Shown here: positions 40,012 through 50,229 of the stretch, one piece after another | How positions within the stretch are numbered: the stretch's first letter is position 1 | Layout: each line of letters begins with the position of its first letter | Assembly (NCBI RefSeq): GCF_003400205.1 | Contig: NZ_QUQV01000012.1 | Location: forward strand, 62,001 to 126,000 | Source: Bacillus sp. HNG | GTDB lineage: Bacteria > Bacillota > Bacilli > Bacillales > Bacillaceae_L | Reading direction: 5' to 3' | Length of the DNA: 64,000 nt | Notes under the pieces: generated by a model | What the model was told of the DNA's origin: nothing | What the model saw: only the letters and a program-made list of their open reading frames with translations | The model's database searches: none | Program-made: the position numbers and the translations under genes

Positions 40012-40040
40012 AAAAACGCCCCACATTTCCAAATGTGGGG
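40012..40040 (-). terminator. Terminator of the minus-strand Crp/Fnr gene
   Basis: CCCCACATTT (40019-40028) pairs with AAATGTGGGG (40031-40040). On the minus strand it is followed by GCGTTTTTG. Confidence 0.88.
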
Positions 40041-40048
40041 TTATACCT

Positions 40049-40750
40049 TTATAATGTTTTTGCCTTCTTTTTTAAGCCCTCAAGATCAAGGATGTGAATA
40101 TTCCTTTGACCATTTACCTCAATTAGGTTCTCTGCTATGAACTTTACAAACTTTCGGCTGATGGTTTCAGGTGTTGTGCCGATAAGAGAAGCCAAAACCT
40201 TTTTTGTTATAGGAAGCTTAAAGCGACCATCTTTAGAACGAACTCGGTTATTAAACAAGAGGAGTACACTTGCTAACCGTTGTTCGACCTCCATTAAGCT
40301 TAGTAAACTCATCCACTCGTCAGCTTGATAAATTCTTTCGTTTAAAGCCCGCATGAAGCGTAGCGCCATTTTATGATTGCGCTCTAATGTATTAAAAAAG
40401 TCCTGTTTCTGAATGGTATAGATAACGGTGTCATTAATCGCAACCGCATTAGCATAATGATTTTCTGATTGAAGCATTGCAGACTGACCAAAAAAATCGT
40501 CAGGGAATAAGAGACGAACAATTTGTTCCTTGCCGTCCTCTGCCACCTTTGTGATTTTGATAATGCCCTCTCCAATAATATAGAGAGTGTCAGAAGGATC
40601 ACCTTCTCTAAAAATCACATCGCCTTTTTGATAATCTCGAATTTGAACGACCCTTTGTAAAAGAATCATTTCCTCCTCATTTAATCCTTGAAAAATAGGT
40701 ACCTGACAAATATAGCTTGGATCATGTGGACTGCTAATCATACAGAACAC
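40049..40750 (-). CDS. Crp/Fnr-family transcriptional regulator with an FNR-type recognition helix
   Basis: The protein of about 233 residues has a cyclic-nucleotide-binding-like N-domain (residues about 20-130), a long dimer helix and a C-terminal winged helix near 170-215. The recognition helix reads PETISRKF, giving the E-x-x-S-R pattern known to read TTGAT half-sites in FNR. Only two cysteines are present, near positions 3 and 15, and the four-cysteine cluster of E. coli FNR or the C-terminal cysteines of Bacillus Fnr are absent, so oxygen sensing by a 4Fe-4S cluster is unlikely. A disulfide or small-molecule signal is possible. I chose GTG 40750, six bp after AAAGGAG; ATG 40774 and ATG 40741 are alternatives. 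Confidence 0.82.
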   Translation of the reverse strand: MFCMISSPHDPSYICQVPIFQGLNEEEMILLQRVVQIRDYQKGDVIFREGDPSDTLYIIGEGIIKITKVAEDGKEQIVRLLFPDDFFGQSAMLQSENHYANAVAINDTVIYTIQKQDFFNTLERNHKMALRFMRALNERIYQADEWMSLLSLMEVEQRLASVLLLFNNRVRSKDGRFKLPITKKVLASLIGTTPETISRKFVKFIAENLIEVNGQRNIHILDLEGLKKKAKTL

Positions 40751-40972
40751 TTTTTCTCCTTTCAAAATGCCCATAAAATGCGGACTCCTGTTGTACTTTA
40801 GTTTACCTACCCTGCCGAAGTCTAAACGGACTTTTGGTTCTAAAAGTGTAAGTGGATCAACAACTTTTCTAACGGTTCCTTTACTTCAAGTGGAATGTTG
40901 TACTACAATAGAGACTTCACTTTATGTTATTCCAAATCATGTATTTTTCTTTTGCAAAATTCCTTCGAAAAC

Positions 40973-40986
40973 TTGATTTATATCAA
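40973..40986. promoter_or_regulatory. Perfect FNR-type box between the Crp/Fnr gene and odhA
   Basis: TTGAT-TTAT-ATCAA fits the FNR consensus TTGAT-N4-ATCAA at all fixed bases. It lies about 220 bp from each start codon in the divergent 470-bp region. The regulator encoded next door has the matching recognition helix. I see no clear sigma-A promoter for odhA in the rest of the region. Confidence 0.75.
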
Positions 40987-41220
40987 GGAAACTTTCTGCT
41001 TTCAACTATAAGATAAGGATAACATATTTAATCAGAATTATGACTATATAATGACTCTTATTTTGCCTATTTTTCTGGCTTTTTTCTGGAAAATTCCAAT
41101 GTAAGCATTTTACTAGAAATTAATTGGAAATGGGGTATAGTATGGGTAGACGTCATAGTTCAAAAAATTTGTCTATTAAGTATTACAAAGTATGAATGTA
41201 ATATGGAGGCTAACAACAAA

Positions 41221-44061
41221 ATGGATAACCAACAAAGGAAAAATGTGTGGGAGTCATTCTATGGCCCAAACATGGGTTATGTCTTTGACATGTATGAAAA
41301 GTACAAGAATGATCCAAGTTCAGTAGACCCATCTGTGAAAGCGCTTTTCGAAGAACTTGGTCCACCACCAGCAGATGAGAATGCAGCAACAGTAGAATTA
41401 GTAAGTGGGGGTATCTCACCGAAGACAATCAAGACGATCACATCTGGAAGTAAATTAATCAAAAACATTCGTGCGTATGGGCATTTGGCAGCTGATATCT
41501 ATCCGCTTCGCACTAGACCGAAACCGGATACAAGCTTTTTAGAGCCTAGCTACTACAACCTCACGAAAGAAGATTTAATGGATATTCCAGCGACATATAT
41601 ATGGGAGGAAGCTCCTCCATCCGTTCAGACTGGATGGGATGCCTATGAGCATTTAAAAGCTGTTTATACGCAAACCATTGCTTATGAATTTGGACATGTT
41701 GATGCTGAAGATGAAAGACATTGGTTAAGACAGCAGGTTGAAATCAATGGAGTGGGCTTAAAACTCAGTGCCGATGAAAAGAAACAACTTGCAGAGCGTC
41801 TAATGAATGTGGATGGCTTTGAAAAGTTCTTACACAAAACATTCGTTGGCCAAAAGCGTTTCTCAATCGAAGGATTAGATATGCTGGTACCAATGCTGGA
41901 ACGTTTAATTCAAGAAGGCAGTAGTGATGGTACCGACAATATTATGATCGGTATGGCTCACCGCGGCCGATTAAATGTGTTAGCACATGTTCTTCACAAG
42001 CCGTATGAATTGATTTTCTCTGAGTTCCATCATTCACCAAACAAAGATTTAATCCCTTCTGAAGGCTCACGAGGAATTAACTATGGTTGGTCTGGAGACG
42101 TGAAATATCACTTAGGAGCTGATCGTAGATTTAAAGGTCCTAAGGAGCATGTAACACATATTAATCTCGCGAACAATCCAAGTCACTTGGAGTTCGTAAA
42201 CCCTGTTGTATTAGGGATTACTCGAGCTGCACAGGACAACACTAGAAAAGCAGGATACCCTGTTCAAGATAAGCAAAGCGCAATTAGTGTTCTTATTCAT
42301 GGTGACGCCGCATTCCCTGGAGAAGGTGTTGTAGCCGAAACATTAAACTTAAGCAGATTGAAAGGCTATGAAACTGGCGGAACGGTCCATATCATTGCCA
42401 ATAATATGGTTGGATTTACAACCAATAATACAGATTCTCGTTCAACACGTTTTGCAAGTGATCTTGCGAAGGGTTATGAAATTCCGATCGTACGTGTCAA
42501 TGCAGATGACCCTGAAGCATGTCTTTCAGCGATTCACTTTGCTTATGAATACCGTAAGCGTTTTGAAAAAGATATTTTAATTGACTTAGTTGGATACAGA
42601 CGTTTTGGTCACAACGAAATGGATGACCCAAGTGTAACACAGCCATTATTGTACAAGAAAATTACAAATCACCCTGTTATAGCTGATAAATACGGTAATG
42701 AACTTGTTGCTGAGAACGTTATAACAACTGAGGAACTCACTGCAAAACGTGAGGAATTCATGCAAAGTCTGCAATCAATTTACGATGATTTTGTAGAAAA
42801 TGAAGAGCGTGTGAAGCCGAAGAAGCCAAAAGCTTTATCTGCTATTCCAGAATTCGATACAACAGTACCTGCCGAACTATTACGCAGCATGAATAAGGGA
42901 TTATTGCAATGGCCACAATCTTTAACTGTGTATCCAAAGCTTGAGCGTATTTTAAAGCGCCGTGAAACTGCTCTGGATGAAGACAACAAAGTAGACTGGG
43001 CATTGGCTGAAACACTAGCATTCGGATCCATTCTTGCAGAAGGAAAAACAGTTCGCTTAACGGGTCAGGATAGTGAAAGAGGAACCTTTGCTCATCGTCA
43101 TGTGGCATTGAATGACTATGAAACTAATGAAAAATATATCCCATTACACAATATACCAGAAGCAAAAGCTTCATTCTCCATCTATAACAGCCCATTATCT
43201 GAAACTGCTGTTCTTGGATTTGAGTATGGGTATAGTGTTCAAGATGAGAATGCGCTTGTCCTTTGGGAAGCACAGTTTGGTGACTTTGTGAACGTAGCTC
43301 AGCCAATTATTGACCAATTCATTTCTTCAGGTCATGCGAAATGGGGTCAAAAATCAGGTCTTGTAATGCTTTTACCACATGGATATGAAGGACAAGGTCC
43401 AGAGCACTCAAGTGGTAGAGTAGAGCGTTTCTTAAATGCAGCTGGAGAAAATAACTGGATAGTTGCGAACGTAACAAGTGCTTCACAATATTTCCATTTA
43501 TTAAGAAGACAATCCTTGCTTACTTCAACTGATGAAGCAAGGCCATTGATTGTAATGACACCAAAGAGTCTACTTCGTCATCCACAAACAGCTTCATCAC
43601 TAGCTGATTTAACAAATGGAAGCTTCAAGCCATTACTTGAGCAGCCAGGAATGGGAACTGAGAAAGAAAAAGTAACACGCGTAATACTTTGTACTGGAAA
43701 AGTGGCAATTGACCTAGCAACAGAAGCGGCTAACTTACCTGCTGAACAAGCACAAAGCTTGCATATTGCGAGAGTGGAACAACTGTATCCATTCCCTAAG
43801 AAAGAGGTAGAGGAATTAGTTAGTCAGTATCCAAATCTTAAAGAGGTTGTTTGGGTTCAAGAAGAGCCTAAGAATATGGGAGCATGGCCAGCTCTACAAC
43901 CAGTATTAATGGACGTTTTATCTGAAGAGATTAAAGTAGATTATATTGGTAGACCGAAGCGTTCAAGTCCAGCTACGGGCGACCCAGATATTCATAAACA
44001 AGAACAAGCTTGGATCATGCAAGATGCATTGCATACAGACAAAGGAGGGAATCAGCAATGA
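41221..44061 (+). CDS. odhA: 2-Oxoglutarate dehydrogenase E1 component (OdhA/SucA)
   Basis: The 946-residue enzyme decarboxylates 2-oxoglutarate with thiamine diphosphate in the TCA cycle and passes the succinyl group to OdhB. The N-terminus ([21 protein letters not shown]) is the usual docking region. Diagnostic blocks include [14 protein letters not shown] near residue 240, [17 protein letters not shown] near 360 and [16 protein letters not shown] near 460 (thiamine-diphosphate and Mg contact). In the C-half [16 protein letters not shown] and [15 protein letters not shown] are present. ATG 41221 is chosen; ATG 41203 overlaps the GGAGG ribosome binding site. The stop overlaps the odhB start, so the two are coupled. 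An FNR-type box lies upstream. Confidence 0.96.
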   Translation: MDNQQRKNVWESFYGPNMGYVFDMYEKYKNDPSSVDPSVKALFEELGPPPADENAATVELVSGGISPKTIKTITSGSKLIKNIRAYGHLAADIYPLRTRPKPDTSFLEPSYYNLTKEDLMDIPATYIWEEAPPSVQTGWDAYEHLKAVYTQTIAYEFGHVDAEDERHWLRQQVEINGVGLKLSADEKKQLAERLMNVDGFEKFLHKTFVGQKRFSIEGLDMLVPMLERLIQEGSSDGTDNIMIGMAHRGRLNVLAHVLHKPYELIFSEFHHSPNKDLIPSEGSRGINYGWSGDVKYHLGADRRFKGPKEHVTHINLANNPSHLEFVNPVVLGITRAAQDNTRKAGYPVQDKQSAISVLIHGDAAFPGEGVVAETLNLSRLKGYETGGTVHIIANNMVGFTTNNTDSRSTRFASDLAKGYEIPIVRVNADDPEACLSAIHFAYEYRKRFEKDILIDLVGYRRFGHNEMDDPSVTQPLLYKKITNHPVIADKYGNELVAENVITTEELTAKREEFMQSLQSIYDDFVENEERVKPKKPKALSAIPEFDTTVPAELLRSMNKGLLQWPQSLTVYPKLERILKRRETALDEDNKVDWALAETLAFGSILAEGKTVRLTGQDSERGTFAHRHVALNDYETNEKYIPLHNIPEAKASFSIYNSPLSETAVLGFEYGYSVQDENALVLWEAQFGDFVNVAQPIIDQFISSGHAKWGQKSGLVMLLPHGYEGQGPEHSSGRVERFLNAAGENNWIVANVTSASQYFHLLRRQSLLTSTDEARPLIVMTPKSLLRHPQTASSLADLTNGSFKPLLEQPGMGTEKEKVTRVILCTGKVAIDLATEAANLPAEQAQSLHIARVEQLYPFPKKEVEELVSQYPNLKEVVWVQEEPKNMGAWPALQPVLMDVLSEEIKVDYIGRPKRSSPATGDPDIHKQEQAWIMQDALHTDKGGNQQ

Positions 44062-45305
44062 TCGAAATTAAAGTACCGGAATTAGCTGAGTCCATTACAG
44101 AAGGAACAATTGTTGAATGGTTAAAAAAAGAAGGCGAACTCGTTAACAAAGGTGAGTCAATCGCTGAACTTGAAACTGACAAAGTAAATGTTGAAATTAA
44201 CAGTGAATATACAGGGGTTATTAAGGAATTCTTATTCCAACCAGGTGATAATGTGGAAGTAGGTCAAGTGATTGCGAAGCTTGATGAAAATGGTTCTGAA
44301 TCAAGTGCTCCAGCGCAAGAAGCAGCACCATCTGAAGAGCCTAAAGCGGCTGCACCAGAAGCAAAACAAGAGCCAGTTGCACCTGAATCTACAGAAGAAA
44401 AAGGCAAGCAAGCCATTGCTTCACCTGCAGCTAGAAAAAGAGCAAGAGAGCTTGGCATTGACTTAAATGAAGTACCATACAAAGATCCACTTGGTCGCGT
44501 TCGTGTTGAGGGAGTAGAAGCTTATAAGCAAGCACAGGCAGCACCAGCTCCAGCACCTGCAGCAAAACAACCTGCAGCAGCACCAGTGGTAAATGACGAT
44601 CCACGTGTAGAACGTATTAAAATGTCTAGACGTCGTCAAACCATTGCAAAACGTCTTGTTGAAGCACAGCACACTGCTGCAATGCTAACAACATTTAACG
44701 AAGTAGATATGACAGCTGTGATGGATGTAAGAGCTCGTCGTAAAGATGCTTTCTTTAAAAAGCATGGAGTTAAACTTGGTTTCATGTCCTTCTTTACGAA
44801 AGCTGTTATCGGTGCATTAAAGGCATATCCATTTGTTAATGCTGAAATTCAAGGAAACGAAATTCTTCTTAAAAAGTTCTACGACATTGGTATTGCTGTT
44901 TCTGCAGAAGAAGGGCTAGTTGTACCGGTTGTACGTAATGCTGACACATTAAGCTTTGCAGGTATTGAAAGTGAAATTGCCCGCCTAGCAGAAAAAGCAA
45001 GAAATAACCAATTAGGTTTAAGTGACTTACAAGGTGGTACATTCACCATTACAAACGGTGGTACATTCGGTTCTCTAAATTCAACACCGATTATTAATGC
45101 ACCACAGGTTGGTATTTTAGGAATGCACAAAATCCAAAGACGCCCAGTGGTTGTAGACGATAAAGACACTGTTGAAGTTCGTCCAATGATGTATGTGGCG
45201 TTATCTTATGACCACAGAATTATCGACGGTAAGGATGCTGTAGGATTCCTTGTAAAAGTAAAAGAACTATTAGAAGATCCAGAAGATCTATTATTAGAAG
45301 GTTGA
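44058..45305 (+). CDS. odhB: Dihydrolipoyl succinyltransferase, E2 of 2-oxoglutarate dehydrogenase (OdhB/SucB)
   Basis: The 415-residue E2 has an N-terminal lipoyl domain (residues 1-76, the lipoylated lysine in [10 protein letters not shown] near 42), an Ala/Pro/Glu-rich linker (about 80-125) and the E1/E3-binding domain [16 protein letters not shown] near 128-143. A second Ala/Pro linker follows, and then the catalytic domain ending with [17 protein letters not shown], whose His and Asp form the active site. It transfers the succinyl group to CoA. ATG 44058 overlaps the odhA stop (ATGA) and follows AAAGGAGGG. The E3 gene is not in the window. Confidence 0.96.
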   Translation: MIEIKVPELAESITEGTIVEWLKKEGELVNKGESIAELETDKVNVEINSEYTGVIKEFLFQPGDNVEVGQVIAKLDENGSESSAPAQEAAPSEEPKAAAPEAKQEPVAPESTEEKGKQAIASPAARKRARELGIDLNEVPYKDPLGRVRVEGVEAYKQAQAAPAPAPAAKQPAAAPVVNDDPRVERIKMSRRRQTIAKRLVEAQHTAAMLTTFNEVDMTAVMDVRARRKDAFFKKHGVKLGFMSFFTKAVIGALKAYPFVNAEIQGNEILLKKFYDIGIAVSAEEGLVVPVVRNADTLSFAGIESEIARLAEKARNNQLGLSDLQGGTFTITNGGTFGSLNSTPIINAPQVGILGMHKIQRRPVVVDDKDTVEVRPMMYVALSYDHRIIDGKDAVGFLVKVKELLEDPEDLLLEG

Positions 45306-45310
45306 TCATA

Positions 45311-45434
45311 AGAAAAGCGCAAGCGCCTTGTCCAGCCCCGACAAGCATAAGAAAAGCCGGCGAGAAGGATGCCTTTTATCCTTCTTGACGGATTGGCTTA
45401 TGACCTCGAGGGGCTAGGCGCTGGAGCTGGACAA
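45311..45434. repeat. Dispersed palindromic repeat of about 125 bp after odhB
   Basis: It begins AGAAAAGCGCAAGCGCCTTG and ends GGGGCTAGGCGCTGGAGCTG, and its two ends pair over much of their length through GCGC, CCAGC and CCCC/GGGG blocks. An inner stem of GAAGGAT/ATCCTTC is also present. It is far more G+C-rich than its surroundings and has no ORF. It resembles, from memory, a repeated intergenic element common in Bacillus genomes. Confidence 0.65.
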
Positions 45435-45441
45435 TAAAAAT

Positions 45442-45480
45442 AAGGCACATGCTCCAATTGGGGGGCATGTGCCTTTTTAA
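45442..45480 (+). terminator. Terminator of the odhAB operon
   Basis: AAGGCACATGC (45442-45452) pairs with GCATGTGCCTT (45465-45475), followed by TTTT. Confidence 0.85.
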
Positions 45481-45484
45481 TGGG

Positions 45485-45524
45485 GACAAAAAACGCTGTT
45501 TCCCTTAATTGAGAAACAGCGTTT
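45485..45524 (-). terminator. Terminator of gdhA
   Basis: AAACGCTGTTTC (45491-45502) pairs with GAAACAGCGTTT (45513-45524). Read on the minus strand it is followed by TTTTGT. Confidence 0.88.
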
Positions 45525-45541
45525 GTATGTTTATATTTGAA

Positions 45542-46936
<1,395 letters not shown>

Positions 46937-46969
46937 TCACCCTTTCTTTGCTATATATTTTTTAGGGAT

Positions 46970-47010
46970 GTTCAAAAAATACAGTGAACTTTTCATGCTT
47001 CTTTTTGAAC
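46970..47010. repeat. Small palindromic element between gdhA and gltC
   Basis: GTTCAAAAA at 46970 and TTTTTGAAC ending at 47010 form perfect 9-bp terminal inverted repeats. Similar ends occur at 22987, 31969 and 60200. Confidence 0.5.
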
Positions 47011-47152
47011 ACACACTTCAGTCAAAATCAACGGACAAAATTTTATCTGTAAATTCTTGATATTAATCATTGTATAATGAATAATTAATCTAAACAATAT
47101 TAATAAAAGATATAAACGATGCCGAAATGAGATGAATCGAGGAGGAAGCCCA

Positions 47153-48058
47153 TTGGAACTCAGACAACTCACCTATTTTATTGAAGTAGCTAAGCGAGAA
47201 CATGTTACGGAAGCAGCGAATTCCATGCATATTGCACAATCAGCGGTAAGTAGGCAGTTATTCAATTTGGAAGCGGAATTAGGCGTAGATTTATTTATAC
47301 GAGATGGACGAAATGTGAAACTAACGCCGATTGGAAGAGTATTTTTAGATCATGTTGAGCAAGCATTAAATGTTTTAGATAATGCTAAACGTGAGATTGA
47401 AGAATATTTGGACCCAGAACGCGGTACGATTCGAATTGGATTTCCAAGTAGCTTGGCTGCTCATACATTACCAACAGTTGTATCGGCATTCCGAGACAAG
47501 CATCCTAAAGTGAAGTTTTCATTGTCACAAGGGAACTACTATTCATTAGTTGAGCGTGTCAAAACGGGTGAAATTGATATGGCATTGCTTGGACCCGTAC
47601 CAAATCAGGAAAAGAAACTCATTGGAACCACTTTGTTTACAGATAGAATGGTAGCACTTTTGCACCGCTCACATCCACTGTCATCCAATAAGTCGTTGAG
47701 TCTAAGTCAGCTAAAGGAAGAGCAATTTGTGTTGTTTCCAAATGGGTTTGTGTTACGAGATATTATCGTAAAAGCATGTAACCAACTTGGCTTTCAGCCG
47801 ACCGTTTCGTTTGAAGGAGAAGATATTGATGCAATCAAGGGACTTGTGTCAGCAGGACTTGGAATTACAATTATACCTGAAGTAACCTTGATTGAAAATA
47901 TTCCACACTCAACTGTGAAGCTCCCGGTTGTACACCCAGAAGTTACCCGTTCAGTAGGAGTTATTATTCCCAGAGAGCGAAAATTGCTTCCGACGGAACA
48001 ACTCTTTTACGACTTTTTAAAGGACTATTTCTCATTTTTAGACAAATTTCAATACTGA
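47153..48058 (+). CDS. gltC: LysR-family regulator GltC-like
   Basis: The protein of about 301 residues begins MELRQLTYFIEVAKREHVTEAA and follows GltC of B. subtilis closely by eye, including IAQSAVSRQLFNLEAELGVDLF in the helix-turn-helix and the effector-domain blocks GTIRIGFPSSLAAHTLPTV and GEDIDAIKGLVSAGLGITIIPE. GltC activates glutamate synthase genes and is inhibited when glutamate is broken down. Here it is divergent from gdhA rather than gltAB. TTG 47153 is preferred: GGAGG lies 7 bp upstream, and ATG 47132 would put that site inside the gene. The region between it and gdhA has TATAAT (47073-47078) and an ATCT-N16-AGAT dyad, a possible binding site. Confidence 0.9.
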   Translation: MELRQLTYFIEVAKREHVTEAANSMHIAQSAVSRQLFNLEAELGVDLFIRDGRNVKLTPIGRVFLDHVEQALNVLDNAKREIEEYLDPERGTIRIGFPSSLAAHTLPTVVSAFRDKHPKVKFSLSQGNYYSLVERVKTGEIDMALLGPVPNQEKKLIGTTLFTDRMVALLHRSHPLSSNKSLSLSQLKEEQFVLFPNGFVLRDIIVKACNQLGFQPTVSFEGEDIDAIKGLVSAGLGITIIPEVTLIENIPHSTVKLPVVHPEVTRSVGVIIPRERKLLPTEQLFYDFLKDYFSFLDKFQY

Positions 48059-48103
48059 TCCTCGTTGTATTTCCTCGGAAATAGGAGGAACTTGTCGATT
48101 CGT

Positions 48104-48129
48104 AGGGAGCCTAGTAGTAGAGGCTCCCT
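48104..48129. terminator. Hairpin after gltC
   Basis: AGGGAGCCT (48104-48112) pairs with AGGCTCCCT (48121-48129), an 8-nt loop. No T run follows, so termination would be weak. Confidence 0.45.
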
Positions 48130-48239
48130 GAAGATTATTGTCAAACCCCTCATACAGCCTTCGCTTGGCTCCACTCGTCCGCTCATAAGATCACTCAAAG
48201 TAAAGGAATTTTCAGTTTTTTTCTTTTTCCTCCTTTCTA

Positions 48240-48440
48240 ACAAAATGGTTGTTCTTAACTTAAAGTTTATAAGTCGAGGCAGGATGATTTCCGCTTCTGG
48301 TACTCGCTTTCTACGGGCGATCCGCAAGCCCTTCAGGACTACACGATGTATTCCACGACCTTGGAAATGCACGCAATTTCTTCGTGCAGTGTAGTTTCAA
48401 GGAAGCAAACTCAACGTCCTGTGGGAACCCCTTGTGTGAG
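48240..48440. repeat. Degenerate dispersed repeat between gltC and fruR
   Basis: The stretch holds GATTTCCGCTTCTGG, ACTCGCTTTCTACGGGC and GCAAGCCCTTCAGGAC, which look like a worn copy of an intergenic element I recall from many Bacillus genomes. ORFs on both strands here have no recognisable protein pattern. Apart from the repeat, the hairpin at 48104 and the fru promoter, I see nothing in this 490-bp gap. Confidence 0.4.
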
Positions 48441-48491
48441 AATGGGTAAAATTTCCCTTGAGTGTTTTTGGTTGAAAGTGAACGTTTTTGA

Positions 48492-48520
48492 TTGATTTAT
48501 AAAAAAGGCTTCAATATAAT
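48492..48520 (+). promoter_or_regulatory. Sigma-A promoter of fruRKA
   Basis: TTGATT (48492-48497) and TATAAT (48515-48520) are 17 bp apart, about 30 bp before fruR. Confidence 0.75.
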
Positions 48521-48550
48521 GAGAGTACAATCCATTAAGGAAGTGACATG

Positions 48551-49306
48551 ATGTTAACTCCAGAAAGACATCAGCTTATCTTATCCTTATTAAAGGAACA
48601 CGGTGTTGTGAAACTTCAAGAGTTGATCGAAAGAACAAACTCTTCGGAATCAACAATTCGTCGTGATTTAGTGCAGCTTGAACAAGAAAATCAGTTGAAA
48701 AGGGTTCATGGTGGAGCGGCTCTTTTACATGGAAATCGAACAGAGCCGAGTTATAAAGAAAAAACAGCAAAGAATATAAAAGAAAAAATAGCGATCGCTA
48801 AATTTGCTTCTCAGCTTATTCAAGAGGGTGATTCTATTTTTCTAGATGCAGGGACAACTACACAGGAACTCATCCCATTTCTTGACCAAGAGGGACTTAC
48901 AGTCGTAACAAATGGAGTAAATTTAATTGAGCCATTGCTTGAAAAAGGAATCGCAACCTATCTCATTGGTGGGATTATTAAACCACAAACGAAAGCGATG
49001 ATCGGGAGTAGAGCGTTATCGAGCTTGAACCTATATCGGTTTGATAAATGCTTCTTAGGAGTGAATGGGATTGATTTGAAATATGGCTTTACAACCCCAG
49101 ATCCTGAAGAAGCACTGATTAAACAAACGGCTATGGGCTTGGCGAAGAAAAGTTTTATTTTAGCTGATCACACAAAATTCAATGAGGTTTCATTTTCAAG
49201 AATTTCTTCATTAAAGGATGCCGTTTTAATAACAGATGATGGATTAACCAAAAAGGAACTAACATCCTATCAGGAACATATCAACATAAAGGTAGTGACA
49301 ACATGA
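48551..49306 (+). CDS. fruR: DeoR-family repressor of the fructose operon FruR
   Basis: The 251-residue protein has a DeoR helix-turn-helix (residues about 6-57, with SSESTIRRDLVQLEQENQLKRVHGGA) and a C-terminal sugar-phosphate-binding domain with IFLDAGTTTQELIPF near 98 and FTTPDPEEALIKQ near 180. FruR represses the fru genes until fructose 1-phosphate binds. It is the first gene of its operon, with the start of fruK overlapping its stop by 4 bp. ATG 48551 is preferred over ATG 48548; both lie after AAGGAAGTG. Confidence 0.93.
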   Translation: MLTPERHQLILSLLKEHGVVKLQELIERTNSSESTIRRDLVQLEQENQLKRVHGGAALLHGNRTEPSYKEKTAKNIKEKIAIAKFASQLIQEGDSIFLDAGTTTQELIPFLDQEGLTVVTNGVNLIEPLLEKGIATYLIGGIIKPQTKAMIGSRALSSLNLYRFDKCFLGVNGIDLKYGFTTPDPEEALIKQTAMGLAKKSFILADHTKFNEVSFSRISSLKDAVLITDDGLTKKELTSYQEHINIKVVTT

Positions 49307-50214
49307 TTTACACAGTTACATTAAACCCCTCCATCGATTATTTTATCGAGTTGGATGACTTTAAGGTAGGAGAACTAAATCGCATTAAAAACGATCGAAA
49401 AAGCCCTGGCGGAAAAGGGATAAATGTTTCAACCGTATTGCAAAATGTTGGAGTAAGTAGTGTTGCCTTAGGGTTTGTTGGCGGTTTTACAGGAAAATTT
49501 TTAGCTGATACGTTAACGGAAAAGAACATCCAGACGGACTTTGTAGCTGTTGAAGGTGACACTAGAATCAATGTGAAGCTACATTCAAATTTCGAGACAG
49601 AGATAAACGGCGCTGGTCCAAAAATAACATCTGCCGAGCTTGAGCAACTTTTTGAAAAGTTTAATCAGCTACAAAAAGGAGATGTGTTGGTACTAGCAGG
49701 AAGCATTCCTTCTTCGTTGCCGTCCACATTGTATCAGCAAGTCGCAAACAACTTACAGGACAGGGAAGTTAAAGTTGTCGTGGATGCTACAAAAGATTTA
49801 TTAGTCGAAGTCCTTCCTTATAAGCCTTTTTTAATCAAACCCAATCATCACGAACTAGGCGAAATATTTGGTGTTGAGATAAAGAGTGCAGAAGAAGCTA
49901 TACCTTATGGGAGAAAGCTCATTGAAATGGGAGCGGAGCACGTCATTGTTTCGATGGCGGACAAGGGCAGTCTGCTATTTGTAGGAAACGAAGTCTACTC
50001 TGCAAATGTTCCAGAAGGAAAGCTTGTTAACTCGGTTGGTGCAGGAGACTCTGTCGTGGCAGGTTTTATTGCATCTTATTCAAAAAATCAAAACGCAACA
50101 GAAGCCTTTCGCTTTGGAGCAACGGCAGGTAGTGCAACAGCCTATTTAGAAGGATTAGCAACAGAAGAGAAGATAAACGAATTAATTTCACAAGTACAAG
50201 TGAAGAAGTTATAG
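49303..50214 (+). CDS. fruK: 1-Phosphofructokinase FruK
   Basis: The 303-residue PfkB-family kinase phosphorylates fructose 1-phosphate to the 1,6-bisphosphate. It starts MIYTVTLNPSIDYFIEL, has the PfkB signature 1 region SPGGKGINVSTVLQNVG near residue 32 and the catalytic signature VNSVGAGDSVVAGF near residue 243, with the base Asp. ATG 49303 overlaps the fruR stop and fruA begins 15 bp after its end, so the three genes are translated together. Confidence 0.96.
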   Translation: MIYTVTLNPSIDYFIELDDFKVGELNRIKNDRKSPGGKGINVSTVLQNVGVSSVALGFVGGFTGKFLADTLTEKNIQTDFVAVEGDTRINVKLHSNFETEINGAGPKITSAELEQLFEKFNQLQKGDVLVLAGSIPSSLPSTLYQQVANNLQDREVKVVVDATKDLLVEVLPYKPFLIKPNHHELGEIFGVEIKSAEEAIPYGRKLIEMGAEHVIVSMADKGSLLFVGNEVYSANVPEGKLVNSVGAGDSVVAGFIASYSKNQNATEAFRFGATAGSATAYLEGLATEEKINELISQVQVKKL

Positions 50215-50229
50215 AAAGGAACATGCAGT

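Noticed and set aside
41100-41118. Possible cre site upstream of odhA (TGTAAGCATTTTAC)
   Set aside because: The invariant central CG is CA here, so it does not meet the CcpA consensus.
48049-48394. Two opposing ORFs of about 107-109 codons after gltC
   Set aside because: They overlap each other and the gltC end, lie in a degenerate dispersed repeat, and show no recognisable protein features or proper starts.
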